A stretch of DNA of 64,000 nt from an uncultured Collinsella sp. (GCA_902479135.1 CABSNU010000003.1:70523-134522); one strand, 5' to 3'; shown: positions 1 through 8,205, numbered from the stretch's first letter. Numbers and translations: made by a program. The notes: generated by a model from the sequence alone, not told the origin.

Positions 1-430
1 TTTCGTGCTCGTCTTCGGATGCCAGCGTCGCCCGTAGCGCACTTTGCCAAAGCCGCGCCGCCTCCAAAGCGGAAGGAGAAAGTGCATCGAATCGCTCGGC
101 CTGTCCGTTGACATCATGCGCGCTGGGACCCGCAGAGGCGGCATCTCGGTCGATGCCCTCTGCAGCCGAAGCCAAAACCGGTGCATCCGGAAGCTCGCAA
201 GCGTAGTAGCCACGACGCGGCATTGAGCAAATATAGCCCTCAGCGAGTAACTGGCTATATGCATTCTCGATGGTAATAACACTGATTCCCAGATGACTGG
301 CAAAGGCGCGCTTGGACGGCAGATGCTCCCCCGCCGCAATGCGTCCAGCTACGATATCATCTCGAATTTGCTGGTAAACATACTCATAGAGCGATGCTTC
401 GCCGCGTTTTTCCAAATTGTAGTCAAGCAT
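1..430 (-). CDS. pdxR: MocR/PdxR-type GntR regulator (5' part only)
   Basis: The visible part encodes the N-terminal ~143 residues; the gene runs off the left edge. It begins MLDYNLEKRG and contains a GntR winged helix (YVYQQIRDDIVAGRIAAGEH, then LPSKRAFASHLGISVITIE), followed by a variable linker. In PdxR/MocR proteins this domain is fused to an aminotransferase-like domain that senses pyridoxal phosphate; that domain would lie outside the window. It is divergent from pdxST with a 145-bp gap holding TGACCT half-sites, the classical arrangement for PdxR, which activates pdxST when B6 is scarce. The family is clear from the HTH; the PdxR assignment rests mainly on context. Confidence 0.85.
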   Translation of the reverse strand, partial: MLDYNLEKRGEASLYEYVYQQIRDDIVAGRIAAGEHLPSKRAFASHLGISVITIENAYSQLLAEGYICSMPRRGYYACELPDAPVLASAAEGIDRDAASAGPSAHDVNGQAERFDALSPSALEAARLWQSALRATLASEDEHE

Positions 431-442
431 GAGCCTATCACC

Positions 443-483
443 TGACCTTATTAGGTCATTCAATCTGGTATTAGTCTGACCTT
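443..483. promoter_or_regulatory. Candidate PdxR operator between pdxR and pdxS
   Basis: A palindrome TGACCT-TATT-AGGTCA at 443-458 is followed by a third half-site, TGACCT, at 477. PdxR proteins bind combinations of inverted and direct repeats in the divergent pdxR-pdxST promoter, so this trio is the likely operator. The repeats are seen directly; their use is inference. Confidence 0.6.
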
Positions 484-575
484 GTAATTATCTCGAAAAC
501 TGAGTATTTCGCCATACCTAGCTCCCCGATAGGATGTTCCGTCAAGCAATGCACATGCCAACCAAGGGAGCAACC

Positions 576-1466
576 ATGGCAGAACAGAACAGCAAGGCCG
601 ATCGCGTCAAACTCAATCGCGAGCTCGCGCAGATGCTCAAGGGCGGCGTCATCATGGACGTCACCACGCCCGAGCAGGCACGCATCGCCGAGGAGGCAGG
701 CGCCTGCGCCGTCATGGCTCTCGAGCGCATCCCGGCCGACATCCGTGCCGCAGGCGGCGTCTCGCGCATGAGCGACCCCAAGATGATCAAGGGCATCCAG
801 GAGGCCGTCTCCATCCCCGTCATGGCCAAGTGCCGCATCGGTCACATTGTCGAGGCGCAGGTCCTTCAGGCCATCGAGATCGACTACATCGATGAGTCCG
901 AGGTTCTCTCCCCCGCCGACGACGTCTATCATATCGACAAGACCCAGTTTGACGTGCCGTTTGTCTGCGGCGCCCGTGATCTGGGCGAGGCGCTGCGCCG
1001 TGTTGCCGAAGGCGCCACGATGATTCGCACCAAGGGTGAGCCGGGTACGGGCGACGTCGTTCAGGCCGTGCGTCACATGCGCAAAATCCAAAAGCAGATC
1101 CGCGACGTAGTTGCCCTGCGCGACGACGAGCTCTTTGAGGCAGCCAAGCAACTGCAGGTTCCGGTCGAGCTGGTGCGCGAGGTCCATGCCACGGGTAAGC
1201 TTCCCGTCGTGAACTTTGCCGCTGGCGGCGTAGCGACCCCCGCCGACGCCGCGCTGATGATGCAGCTGGGTGCCGAGGGCGTCTTTGTCGGCTCGGGCAT
1301 CTTTAAGAGCGGCGACCCCGCCAAGCGCGCCGCCGCCATCGTCAAGGCCGTGGCAAACTTCACCGATGCCAAGCTTATTGCCGAGCTTTCGGAAGACCTG
1401 GGCGAGGCCATGGTGGGCATCAACGCCGACGAGATCGAGATCATCATGGAGGAGCGCGGGCGCTAG
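576..1466 (+). CDS. pdxS: Pyridoxal 5'-phosphate synthase subunit PdxS
   Basis: 296 aa. PdxS is the TIM-barrel synthase of the DXP-independent pathway; it joins ribose 5-phosphate, glyceraldehyde 3-phosphate and ammonia into PLP. The sequence has family hallmarks: GGVIMDVTTPEQA, MALERIPADIRA, GVSRMSDPKMI and the barrel lysine in MAKCRIGH. An upstream in-frame ATG at 534 exists, but the start at 576 follows AAGGGAG with good spacing and gives the usual PdxS beginning (VKLNRELAQMLKGG). pdxT follows after 20 bp and supplies the ammonia. Length and motifs are normal; the assignment is essentially certain. Confidence 0.98.
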   Translation: MAEQNSKADRVKLNRELAQMLKGGVIMDVTTPEQARIAEEAGACAVMALERIPADIRAAGGVSRMSDPKMIKGIQEAVSIPVMAKCRIGHIVEAQVLQAIEIDYIDESEVLSPADDVYHIDKTQFDVPFVCGARDLGEALRRVAEGATMIRTKGEPGTGDVVQAVRHMRKIQKQIRDVVALRDDELFEAAKQLQVPVELVREVHATGKLPVVNFAAGGVATPADAALMMQLGAEGVFVGSGIFKSGDPAKRAAAIVKAVANFTDAKLIAELSEDLGEAMVGINADEIEIIMEERGR

Positions 1467-1486
1467 TCCAGCAGAAAGGATCGCAC

Positions 1487-2074
1487 ATGAGCGATTATGC
1501 AGACCAGACGGTCGCCGTGCTGGCGGTCCAAGGCGCTTTTGCCGAGCACGAGGCAAGGCTATCCGAGCTGGGCGCACGTTGTATCGAGCTGAGGCAGGCG
1601 GCTGATTTGAAGCAGGACTTTGACCGTCTGGTACTTCCCGGCGGCGAGTCTACCGTTCAAGGGAAGCTGCTTGATGAGCTGGGCATGCTCGAGGAGCTTC
1701 GCACCCACATTGTTGAAGGCATGCCCGTCCTTGGCACCTGCGCCGGCTTGATTCTATTGGCGCGCGATCTTGCCGCACACGACGATAAGGGAACGCCGCG
1801 CCTAGCAACCATGAACGTACTCGTTGAGCGCAATGCCTACGGCAGGCAACTCGGCAGCTTTCGAGCCAAGGGGCAGGTAGCCGGCATCGACGGTGAAGTG
1901 CCGCTGACGTTTATCCGCGCGCCCCGCATCGTCGAAGTGCACGGCGACACTGAGGCCCTAGCCGAAGTCGACGGTCGCATCGTCGCCGCCCGCCAAGGCA
2001 ACCAGCTCGGCGTCACCTTCCACCCCGAGCTCGACGAAGACACCCACCTCCACGAACTGTTCCTGCAAATGTAG
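1487..2074 (+). CDS. pdxT: Pyridoxal 5'-phosphate synthase glutaminase subunit PdxT
   Basis: 195 aa, a class I glutamine amidotransferase that hydrolyses glutamine and channels ammonia to PdxS. Visible are the PGGEST motif near residue 50, the nucleophile elbow GTCAGLILLA near residue 80, and the FHPEL motif with catalytic His and Glu near the C-terminus. The start follows AGAAAGGA closely behind pdxS, so the two form one operon. Residue order and length match PdxT/YaaE. Confidence 0.97.
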   Translation: MSDYADQTVAVLAVQGAFAEHEARLSELGARCIELRQAADLKQDFDRLVLPGGESTVQGKLLDELGMLEELRTHIVEGMPVLGTCAGLILLARDLAAHDDKGTPRLATMNVLVERNAYGRQLGSFRAKGQVAGIDGEVPLTFIRAPRIVEVHGDTEALAEVDGRIVAARQGNQLGVTFHPELDEDTHLHELFLQM

Positions 2075-2114
2075 GCAGAATTTAAACGAGCGTGGATTTT
2101 CGGACATACAACAA

Positions 2115-2182
2115 ATGAGAGTGGATAATCTCCCACTTTGAGCTTGAATGCAGGCTCAAACCGGGAGATTATCCACTCTCAT
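2115..2182. repeat. Long perfect hairpin
   Basis: A 20-bp perfect inverted repeat: ATGAGAGTGGATAATCTCCC (2115-2134) and its complement at 2163-2182. A second stem, TTTGAGC with GCTCAAA, lies in the loop. It sits just after pdxT but has no U-run, so it is not a typical terminator. It may be an interspersed palindromic element. Confidence 0.7.
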
Positions 2183-2190
2183 CCTATGTA

Positions 2191-2242
2191 GTCGTTGGGG
2201 ACGTTCTTAAACGACTAGTCAAACAAGAACGTCCCCAACGAC
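2191..2242. repeat. Palindromic repeat with GACTAG loop
   Basis: 18-bp perfect arms: GTCGTTGGGGACGTTCTT (2191-2208) and its complement at 2225-2242. The loop contains AAACGACTAGTC. A decayed copy with the same left arm and loop occurs at 49440-49475, and a hairpin at 57128-57180 carries a related ATGACTAG loop on the other strand. This looks like a dispersed intergenic element family. Confidence 0.7.
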
Positions 2243-2261
2243 CATATTGCGATAGACGACC

Positions 2262-2314
2262 ACGTTTGCCCAGATAAAACCGACCAAAATAAACCTGTCC
2301 CTTTTTGGTAGGTT
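2262..2314. repeat. 53-bp intergenic repeat, copy 1
   Basis: This copy runs from ACGTTTGCCCAGATAAAACC through CCAAAATAAACCTGTCCC to TTTTTGGTAGGT. The ends of the second half pair into a small hairpin (ACCAAAA with TTTTTGGT). Near-identical copies lie at 48511-48563 (full length) and 24310-24342 (second half only). Confidence 0.75.
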
Positions 2315-2497
2315 TGGATCAAGGCGACGCCGATGCCTTGGTACCGACAGCGAAAACCCGCCAGAGCGAGCAAGGTGCCTTGAAACGAGGCGGCATTGAC
2401 CTTCTGGTCATGCCGCCGAAGTTGAAAGGCAGATTGCCGCTCTGGCGGGTTTGCAGCGTCGAGCAGTTACGGCGTTTGGTAAAACGCCGTAACTCAA
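2315..2497. other. Gene-free structured region; possible RNA or terminator cluster
   Basis: No convincing gene lies between pdxT and the RGG protein. Here AAACCCGCCAGAGCG (2354-2368) pairs perfectly with 2438-2452. Inside it GGCGGCA..TGACC (2389-2401) pairs with GGTCATGCCGCC (2406-2417), giving a long branched fold. A further hairpin, GTTACGGCGTTT with AAAACGCCGTAAC, lies at about 2466-2493, just past the stop of the minus-strand gene, and is probably its terminator. Confidence 0.45.
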
Positions 2498-3406
2498 CTA
2501 GAAGCGGTTGCCGCGGAAGCCGCCACCGTTGCGGCCGCCACGGTCGCCACCGCGACCGCCGCGGTCGTTACCACGGTTGCCGCCGAAGCCACCACGGTTG
2601 CCACCGCGATCGCCATAGCCACCACGGTTGCCACCAAAGCCGCCGCGACCGCCACGATCGCCGCCACGGTCGCCAAAGCCGCCACGGCCACCGCGATCGC
2701 CACCGCGGCCGCCGCGGTCACCGCCACGGCCACCGCGATCGCCAAAGCCGCCGCGACCGCCACGGTCGCCGCCACGGCCACCGCGCTCGTCACGGCCGCC
2801 GCGAGGACCGCGGTCCTCGTCCAGGCCCATGGCGACGAGCGGAGCGATAACCTTATCGAGAGCGGCCATCAGCTCGGTGGCCTCCTCGTAAGAAAGCTCG
2901 GGCAGGAGCTTCTCCTTCTTGTTGGCAAGCTCGGTCAGGCCCTCAGCGGCATCCTCGGCAGCGAAGACAACGATCTTGCGCATATCGCCCTCGGCGTCGT
3001 CGATGCGGCCGACCAGATCGGCAGCCTCGGCCTCGGCCATCAGGCCATCGAGCTCACGAAGGCGCATGCCCAGCAGGTCGGACATTTCCTTCTGCTCCAT
3101 CTTGGGCTTGAGGTCAAGAAGCTTGATGGCGCGCTCGATGTTCGCCATGCGCTCGGCCTTGGCCTCCTCCTCCTTGGAAATAGCAAAGCGACGGCTGCGC
3201 AGCAGGCGGGCGGCCTTCTGCATCTTGTCCATCAGCTCTTCGTCATCGTAATCAGCGGCGGCCTCGACAACCTCGGCCTCCTCGGCGGAAACCTCGTCAG
3301 CAGCCTCAACCTCAGCAGCTTCGGTCTCCACGGTCTCGACTGCCTCGACCTCGGCAGCCATGGTCTCGTTCTCGGTCTCGTTCATGATCTCTTCGTTCTC
3401 AGACAT
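2498..3406 (-). CDS. Acidic/winged-helix/RGG-repeat protein
   Basis: 302 aa in three parts. Residues 1-60 are almost all Glu, Ala and Val. Residues about 85-165 resemble a MarR-type winged helix: KLLDLKPKMEQKEMSDLLGM, an LRELDGLMAEAEAADLVGRI recognition region, then a wing (DDAEGDMRKIVVF). From residue 199 to the end is a low-complexity tail of GGDRGGRGG and GGFGDRGG units, an RGG-box array typical of RNA-binding and condensate-forming proteins. The start follows AAGGAG. The gene is single, with no obvious operon partner. DNA or RNA binding is inferred from the two domain types; the exact role is unknown. Confidence 0.8.
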   Translation of the reverse strand: MSENEEIMNETENETMAAEVEAVETVETEAAEVEAADEVSAEEAEVVEAAADYDDEELMDKMQKAARLLRSRRFAISKEEEAKAERMANIERAIKLLDLKPKMEQKEMSDLLGMRLRELDGLMAEAEAADLVGRIDDAEGDMRKIVVFAAEDAAEGLTELANKKEKLLPELSYEEATELMAALDKVIAPLVAMGLDEDRGPRGGRDERGGRGGDRGGRGGFGDRGGRGGDRGGRGGDRGGRGGFGDRGGDRGGRGGFGGNRGGYGDRGGNRGGFGGNRGNDRGGRGGDRGGRNGGGFRGNRF

Positions 3407-3558
3407 GAGACTCCTTCTTGGCCCTCTCGGGCATCATCGCCCCATTCGCGGGGCCCGTCGCGCACTCTTTGCGCTTTATACATTCATGCCTCTCGGCAAA
3501 ACGTCCATTAGTTTATGGTGTCGCCATCCAATCTAGCTGCAGAATCTATGTGCACACA

Positions 3559-4974
3559 TTAATGCGACATGTGCGACTCGCGGCGAGCGTACACCAGCGA
3601 CACCGCGAACCCGACAACGGCAATCACGGCCGCCACGCGCACGGCGGCTGCAAATCCTATCGCCTGGGCAACGTCCGACGCAACGCCTGCGGCGCCAGCA
3701 GCCACCGCAGAACTCGAAAGCAGGCCGATAAACAGCGACGGACCAAACGACGCGGCAATCATGTTCCACGTGTTAAGCAATGCCGTTCCGTGAGGATGCT
3801 CAGCGGCGGGAAGCGTCTCCAAACCGGCGGTCTGCGAGGGGCTCAGTACCAAACCGACGCCGGCATACACCACAACGGCCAGCAGCACGACAACGCCGAT
3901 GTTCATGCTTGCCGCGGTCATCGAGATTGCCGTCTGCCCCACAGCGATCAGGGCAAAGCCGACCGGCAGCAGCGGCCACGCACCACGGGCATCCATCACG
4001 CGTCCGCCCACAATCGAGGTCACGGCGTTGCAGGCGATCGCCGGCAAAATGAGCAAACCCGCGACAAGTGCGGTCATGCCGTATGCGCCCTCAAAATAGA
4101 GCGGCAACAAAACGCTCATCGAGAACGTCGTCATCATCGACACCACCACAAGCAGGCATGCAGGCCAAAAACGAACGCTCGCCATGGGACGCACGTTAAG
4201 CACCGGATGCTCGAGCTTGAGCTGACGAACCGCAAACAGGCCGAGCACCACAACAGCGGCGAAAAGCGCCACGATACCGGCCATCACATTGGTCGAGAAC
4301 TCGCCTACGGAATACACGAACGCCGTAATGCCGGCAGCGAGCAAAACAACCGACAGAATATCAAGCGTGGTGTTCGAGCGCTCTCCGACATTCCGAACGA
4401 GCTTTGCTGCCGCCGCGGCGACCACGACACCGCCCACCAGCGGCACTACGAACACCGCCCTCCAGCCAAACAACGTGCACATAAGACCACTAATCACGGG
4501 CCCAAACGCCGGCCCTAGCGTAATGCAGGCACCGCCCAGGCTCAGATACAGACCGAGCTTCTCGCGCGGAGCACAAGATAGCACCACATTCATCATGAGC
4601 GGAAACAAGATGCCCGATCCCGCAGCCTGCAAAATACGACTTGGCAGCAAAACGGTAAACGACGGGGCGACCAGGCACAGAACTTCTCCGGCGACCATGC
4701 ATCCGCATGCGAAAAACAGCAGCTTGCGCGTCGAGAAACGACCGGACAGAAAGGCCATGATGGCCGTAAAGATCGACGTCACGATCATGTATCCCGAAAC
4801 TAGCCACTGCGCCGTGGTGGCACTCACCGAAAAGGCCGCCATGATATCGTGCAGTGCCACGTTAATGATGTTCTCGTTAAACGCGGCGACAAAGGCTGCA
4901 ATATACATTACGACGAGAAACGCCGAAGTGGCCGATGGCGTTGCTTGAACTTGTTGCTGAGATTTGCTCCCCAT
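3559..4974 (-). CDS. MFS drug-efflux transporter, DHA2-like
   Basis: 471 aa, hydrophobic throughout, a proton-coupled major facilitator permease of the inner membrane. Motif A-like FLSGRFSTRKLL lies after the second helix, and the motif C region LQAAGSGILFPLMMNVVLS and GPAFGPVISG is characteristic of the EmrB/DHA2 multidrug branch. The N-terminus (MGSKSQQQVQATPSATSAFL) is cytoplasmic. The start is preceded by AGGAAGGAA. The gene is single and divergent from the deformylase gene. The substrate cannot be told from sequence. Confidence 0.88.
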   Translation of the reverse strand: MGSKSQQQVQATPSATSAFLVVMYIAAFVAAFNENIINVALHDIMAAFSVSATTAQWLVSGYMIVTSIFTAIMAFLSGRFSTRKLLFFACGCMVAGEVLCLVAPSFTVLLPSRILQAAGSGILFPLMMNVVLSCAPREKLGLYLSLGGACITLGPAFGPVISGLMCTLFGWRAVFVVPLVGGVVVAAAAAKLVRNVGERSNTTLDILSVVLLAAGITAFVYSVGEFSTNVMAGIVALFAAVVVLGLFAVRQLKLEHPVLNVRPMASVRFWPACLLVVVSMMTTFSMSVLLPLYFEGAYGMTALVAGLLILPAIACNAVTSIVGGRVMDARGAWPLLPVGFALIAVGQTAISMTAASMNIGVVVLLAVVVYAGVGLVLSPSQTAGLETLPAAEHPHGTALLNTWNMIAASFGPSLFIGLLSSSAVAAGAAGVASDVAQAIGFAAAVRVAAVIAVVGFAVSLVYARRESHMSH

Positions 4975-5178
4975 GCATTTCCTTCCTCTTGGAACGACAG
5001 TCGCATCGCCCCAGAGGAACAGTCCAGGGCGAGCATGAGCCCTAGACTTACGTCAGACGCCGCACGCGACGGATCCGACAACATGGTCCAACGTTGAAAG
5101 ATTGTAACGCTGACGCGCAGCTTTCCTTCCGCGCTATTATTAAAAGTCCACGAAAGCACGAGACATGAGGAGCCCGCC

Positions 5179-5589
5179 ATGATTAAGCCCATCATGAAAT
5201 CCGAGTTCTTTTTGCGCCTGCCTTCCGAAGACGCCGGCCCAGAAGATGCCGCGACCGGGCAGGATCTTCTGGATACGCTCCACGAGCATGAGCACGAGTG
5301 CGTGGGCCTCGCCGCCAACATGATCGGCGTGCGCAAACGCATCATCTGCGTAAAGGACGGCAGCAAGTCGCTGCTCATGTACAACCCGCAAATTCTTGAG
5401 CAGGTCAACGCCTACCAGACGAGCGAAGGATGTCTTTCTCTCGTCGACGAGCGTCCCTGCACTCGTTATCGTCGCATTAAGGTGGAATATCTGGACGAGA
5501 ACTTCGTCCACCGCATCAAGAACTTCTCGGGCTACACCGCCGAGATCATCCAGCACGAAATCGACCACTGCAACGGAATCGTTATATAG
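5179..5589 (+). CDS. def: Peptide deformylase-family protein
   Basis: 136 aa, short for a deformylase (usually 150-190). Motif 2 EGCLS (83-87, metal-ligand Cys85) and motif 3 QHEIDH (125-130; His126, Glu127, His130) are intact, so metal binding and the general base are present. Motif 1 reads GLAANMIG instead of GLAAPQVG, so the usual Gln is Met. Short deformylases with this variant are known to me from Gram-positive gut bacteria. It would remove formyl from nascent Met. The start follows GAGGAG. A second, more degenerate paralogue lies at 12807-13226. Confidence 0.88.
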   Translation: MIKPIMKSEFFLRLPSEDAGPEDAATGQDLLDTLHEHEHECVGLAANMIGVRKRIICVKDGSKSLLMYNPQILEQVNAYQTSEGCLSLVDERPCTRYRRIKVEYLDENFVHRIKNFSGYTAEIIQHEIDHCNGIVI

Positions 5590-5604
5590 TTCCGCCGATT
5601 CAAG

Positions 5605-5641
5605 AAAGCTCCCTGCAGCAAAACAACTGCAGGGAGCTTTT
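5605..5641 (+). terminator. Rho-independent terminator after def
   Basis: AAGCTCCCTGCAG pairs with CTGCAGGGAGCTT across an 8-nt loop and ends in TTTT. It lies just past the def stop and may also serve the convergent alaA gene. Confidence 0.85.
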
Positions 5642-5664
5642 CATAGTGCGGAGCTTCTATCCCA

Positions 5665-7185
5665 CTAGCTCTGGCGGTAGTGATCGAAGAAGTCGGCGAG
5701 GTCTTCGAGGGACTCTTTGAGTACTTCCATGCGCGGCAGGTACACGATGCGGAAGTGGTCGGGCTCGGCCCAGTTAAAGCCGCCGCCGCGCGTGATCAGG
5801 ATCTTCTTCTCGTGCAGCAGGTCAAGGGCGAACTGCTCGTCATCGGTGATGTTGAACTTCTTCACATCCATCTTGGGGAAGATGTAGAACGCCGCGCGCG
5901 GCTTGACCACCGAGATACCATCGATCTTGTTGAGCGCCTCATACACAAAGTTGCGCTGCTCGTAGACACGGCCGCCGGGACGGATGTAGTCGTTAACGGA
6001 CTGATGGCCGCCGAGCGCCGTCTGGACGATCGACTGAGCCGGCACGTTGGAGCACAGGCGCATGTTGGAGAGCATGTTGATGCCCATGATGAAGTCGCTC
6101 ATGCAGCGCTGGTTGCCCGAAAGCACCATCCAGCCAATACGATAGCCCGCGATCATGTGCGACTTGGAAAGGCCGCTAAAGGTGACGCAGGGCAGATCAG
6201 GAGCGAGCGAGGCAATCGAGACGTGCTCGTAGCCGTCCATGCACAGGCGATCGTAGATCTCATCGGCAAAGATCATCAGCTGATGCCTGCGTGCAACCTC
6301 GACGATGCCCTCGAGCACCTCGCGCGGGTAGACCGAGCCCGTGGGGTTGTTGGGGTTGATGATAACGAGGGCTTTGGTCGCGCTCGTGATCTTGGACTCC
6401 ATATCCTCCAGGTCGGGATACCAATCCGCCTGCTCATCGCACAGATAGTGCACAGGATGACCGCCGGCAAGGGTTGCGCACGCCGTCCAGAGCGGATAGT
6501 CGGGGCTGGGGATCAGAATCTCGTCGCCATTGTCGAGCAGCGCGTTCATCGAAAGCTGAATGAGCTCGGACACGCCGTTGCCCGTGTAGATATGCTCCAT
6601 CTGAACGTTGGGCAGACCCTTGATCTGCGAATACTGCATGATCGCCTTGCGCGCGGAGAACAGGCCACGCGAGTTGGAATAGCCTTCGCAGTCGGGCAGC
6701 TGCTGGCGCATGTCCTTGATGACCTCATCGGGCGTGCGGAAACCGAAGGGCGCCGGGTTGCCGATATTGAGCTTGAGGATGCGCTCGCCCTCGTCCTCCA
6801 TACGGGCGGCCTCGTCGACGACGGGACCGCGCACGTCATACAGGACGTTGTCGAGTTTGGTGGATTTAGAAAAAGTACGCATGGTGGTGCTCCTTGCAAT
6901 TTGAGCTGAGGGATGGGGTTCGGGCTTGGAATCGTTGCGGGGTGATGATGTCTCGCCTTGATCGGCGTCGCCGGCGAGCAGCCAGGTAACATCGACCTCC
7001 AAAATACGGGCGAGCAGCTCAGCCACATCGCGCCGCGGAATCGTCTTGCCGCTCACATATTGGCTCATCTGACTCTTGCCGAGTTTTTTGCCGAGCATCT
7101 CCGATGCGCGGATCACGTCCGACTGGCGAACGTCGCGATCGGACATAGTCTGTCGCAGGCGATCGCTAAACGTCTCTTGGGCCAC
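5665..7185 (-). CDS. alaA: AlaA-type alanine aminotransferase fused to an XRE helix-turn-helix
   Basis: 506 aa from a GTG at 7185 placed 5 nt after a perfect AAGGAGG. An N-terminal XRE domain (about residues 5-75: FSDRLRQTMSDRDVRQSDVI, then KLGKSQMSQYVSGKTIPRRD) is followed by a ~25-residue linker. The rest aligns along its length with E. coli AlaA as I remember it: LNIGNPAPFGF, GNGVSELI, PSPDYPLWTA, INPNNPTG, FADEIYD and SGLSKS with the PLP lysine. AlaA makes alanine from pyruvate and glutamate. A second start with its own ribosome site lies inside at 6882 (separate entry). Fusion suggests a PLP or amino-acid sensing regulator, or an enzyme that represses its own gene. Confidence 0.9.
   Translation of the reverse strand: MAQETFSDRLRQTMSDRDVRQSDVIRASEMLGKKLGKSQMSQYVSGKTIPRRDVAELLARILEVDVTWLLAGDADQGETSSPRNDSKPEPHPSAQIARSTTMRTFSKSTKLDNVLYDVRGPVVDEAARMEDEGERILKLNIGNPAPFGFRTPDEVIKDMRQQLPDCEGYSNSRGLFSARKAIMQYSQIKGLPNVQMEHIYTGNGVSELIQLSMNALLDNGDEILIPSPDYPLWTACATLAGGHPVHYLCDEQADWYPDLEDMESKITSATKALVIINPNNPTGSVYPREVLEGIVEVARRHQLMIFADEIYDRLCMDGYEHVSIASLAPDLPCVTFSGLSKSHMIAGYRIGWMVLSGNQRCMSDFIMGINMLSNMRLCSNVPAQSIVQTALGGHQSVNDYIRPGGRVYEQRNFVYEALNKIDGISVVKPRAAFYIFPKMDVKKFNITDDEQFALDLLHEKKILITRGGGFNWAEPDHFRIVYLPRMEVLKESLEDLADFFDHYRQS
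6882..6895 (-). promoter_or_regulatory. Internal Shine-Dalgarno and ATG within the XRE-AlaA gene
   Basis: On the minus strand AAGGAGC (6895-6889) stands 6 nt before ATG at 6882. Translation from there gives a 405-aa protein starting MRTFSKSTKLDNV, which lines up with the native E. coli AlaA start (MSPIEKSSKLENV). The gene therefore probably yields both the fusion and a free enzyme. Confidence 0.6.
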
Positions 7186-7207
7186 TAGAACCTCCTTGCT
7201 GGCAAAG

Positions 7208-7288
7208 TTCAATTTACAGAACACGAATTGAACCTGAGTTCAATTTAGGCAGCAGTATAGCGCGACACATTATCCGAAAGTTCAATTT
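7208..7288. promoter_or_regulatory. Candidate operator of the XRE-AlaA gene
   Basis: Three GTTCAATT boxes lie just upstream of alaA: one at 7208, one within the palindrome AATTGAAC-ctga-GTTCAATT (7226-7245), and one at 7280. Repeats of this kind beside a gene encoding an XRE domain suggest autoregulation. Confidence 0.55.
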
Positions 7289-7347
7289 CACAAGAAAATG
7301 TACCGAGCCTCGAGAATTGTCCCAAAGTAGACAACAGGTACGTGCTT

Positions 7348-8205
7348 TTAGAGATATTCAAGGAAACGAGCCGCCGCAAGCGAAACGTCAGCGGTGCGGT
7401 ATATGGCGTTGATCTGCCGATGAGGATGTCCCTCGAGCGGGCGCACGGCAACATCGAACTGGCAGCGGCGCAAGATGAGCGCCGGAAGAACGCTCACGCC
7501 CAGACCGTCTTCGACCATGGCCATAATCGCATAATCATCCCAGGTCGATAGCTTAGAGCGTACCGCCAGGCCCGCGCGGCGAAACAGCGGCGTAATCTCG
7601 TCGTCGCTACCGCGTTCCAGCAGAATAAACTGCTCGTTGGCCAAATCGGCAAGAGAGACGACCTCCGCGGTGGCAAGCGAGGAGTCCGCTGGCACCACAG
7701 CCATCAGCTCGTCTTGCACCAACGGCCGCGACGCCATGCCGGCGCCGCGTGGTTCGCGCGGAATAAAGCCCAGGTCGCAGCGGCCTTCCGCCACCCATTG
7801 CTCAATCTCGGAGTAATCACCCATCAGCAGCTCGTAATCGACATCCGGGTGATCGGCGCGAAAGCGCGCGATCACCGACGGCAGCACGTGGGTCGCCACA
7901 CTCGAAAACGTACCGATGCAGATTTTGCCGCGCATGAGCCCACGCATCTCATCCACCCGTCGCTGCAAGCGAGTGAATTCCTCGCATAGCGCCTCGACCG
8001 CCGGCATAACTTGCCGCCCATCGGCAGAAAGCACTACGCCTTCGCGGCTTCTATCGAGCACTTTAAAGCCCCAGTCGGCCTCGAGATCGGCCACCATACG
8101 GCTCACGCCCGACTGCGAATAGCTCAGGCGCTCGGCGGCGCGCGTAAAACTGCCGGCGCGCACGGTCTCGAGCAGCACCTGCATCTTTTGGATATTGGTC
8201 TCCAC
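7348..8205 (-). CDS. LysR-family regulator
   Basis: 285 aa from GTG 8205. The N-terminal LysR winged helix is plain (MQVLLETVRAGSFTRAAERL, then SYSQSGVSRMVADLE), followed by a substrate-binding-like effector domain with GKICIGTFSSVATHVLPSV and a C-terminal RFLEYL. An ATG at 8226 is possible but has no good ribosome site; GGTGGGGA precedes the GTG. It is divergent from an EamA transporter (8324), its likely target. The pair resembles the LysR/EamA pair at 51007-52934. Confidence 0.88.
   Translation of the reverse strand: METNIQKMQVLLETVRAGSFTRAAERLSYSQSGVSRMVADLEADWGFKVLDRSREGVVLSADGRQVMPAVEALCEEFTRLQRRVDEMRGLMRGKICIGTFSSVATHVLPSVIARFRADHPDVDYELLMGDYSEIEQWVAEGRCDLGFIPREPRGAGMASRPLVQDELMAVVPADSSLATAEVVSLADLANEQFILLERGSDDEITPLFRRAGLAVRSKLSTWDDYAIMAMVEDGLGVSVLPALILRRCQFDVAVRPLEGHPHRQINAIYRTADVSLAAARFLEYL

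Noticed and set aside
2520..2810. Repeated DNA that might look like a CRISPR array
   Set aside because: The repeats encode the GGDRGG tail in frame and have no constant-length spacers.
3418..4518. A 366-codon frame on the plus strand opposite the MFS gene
   Set aside because: It is antisense to a clear transporter gene, very rich in His, Arg and Gln, and has no family resemblance or ribosome site.
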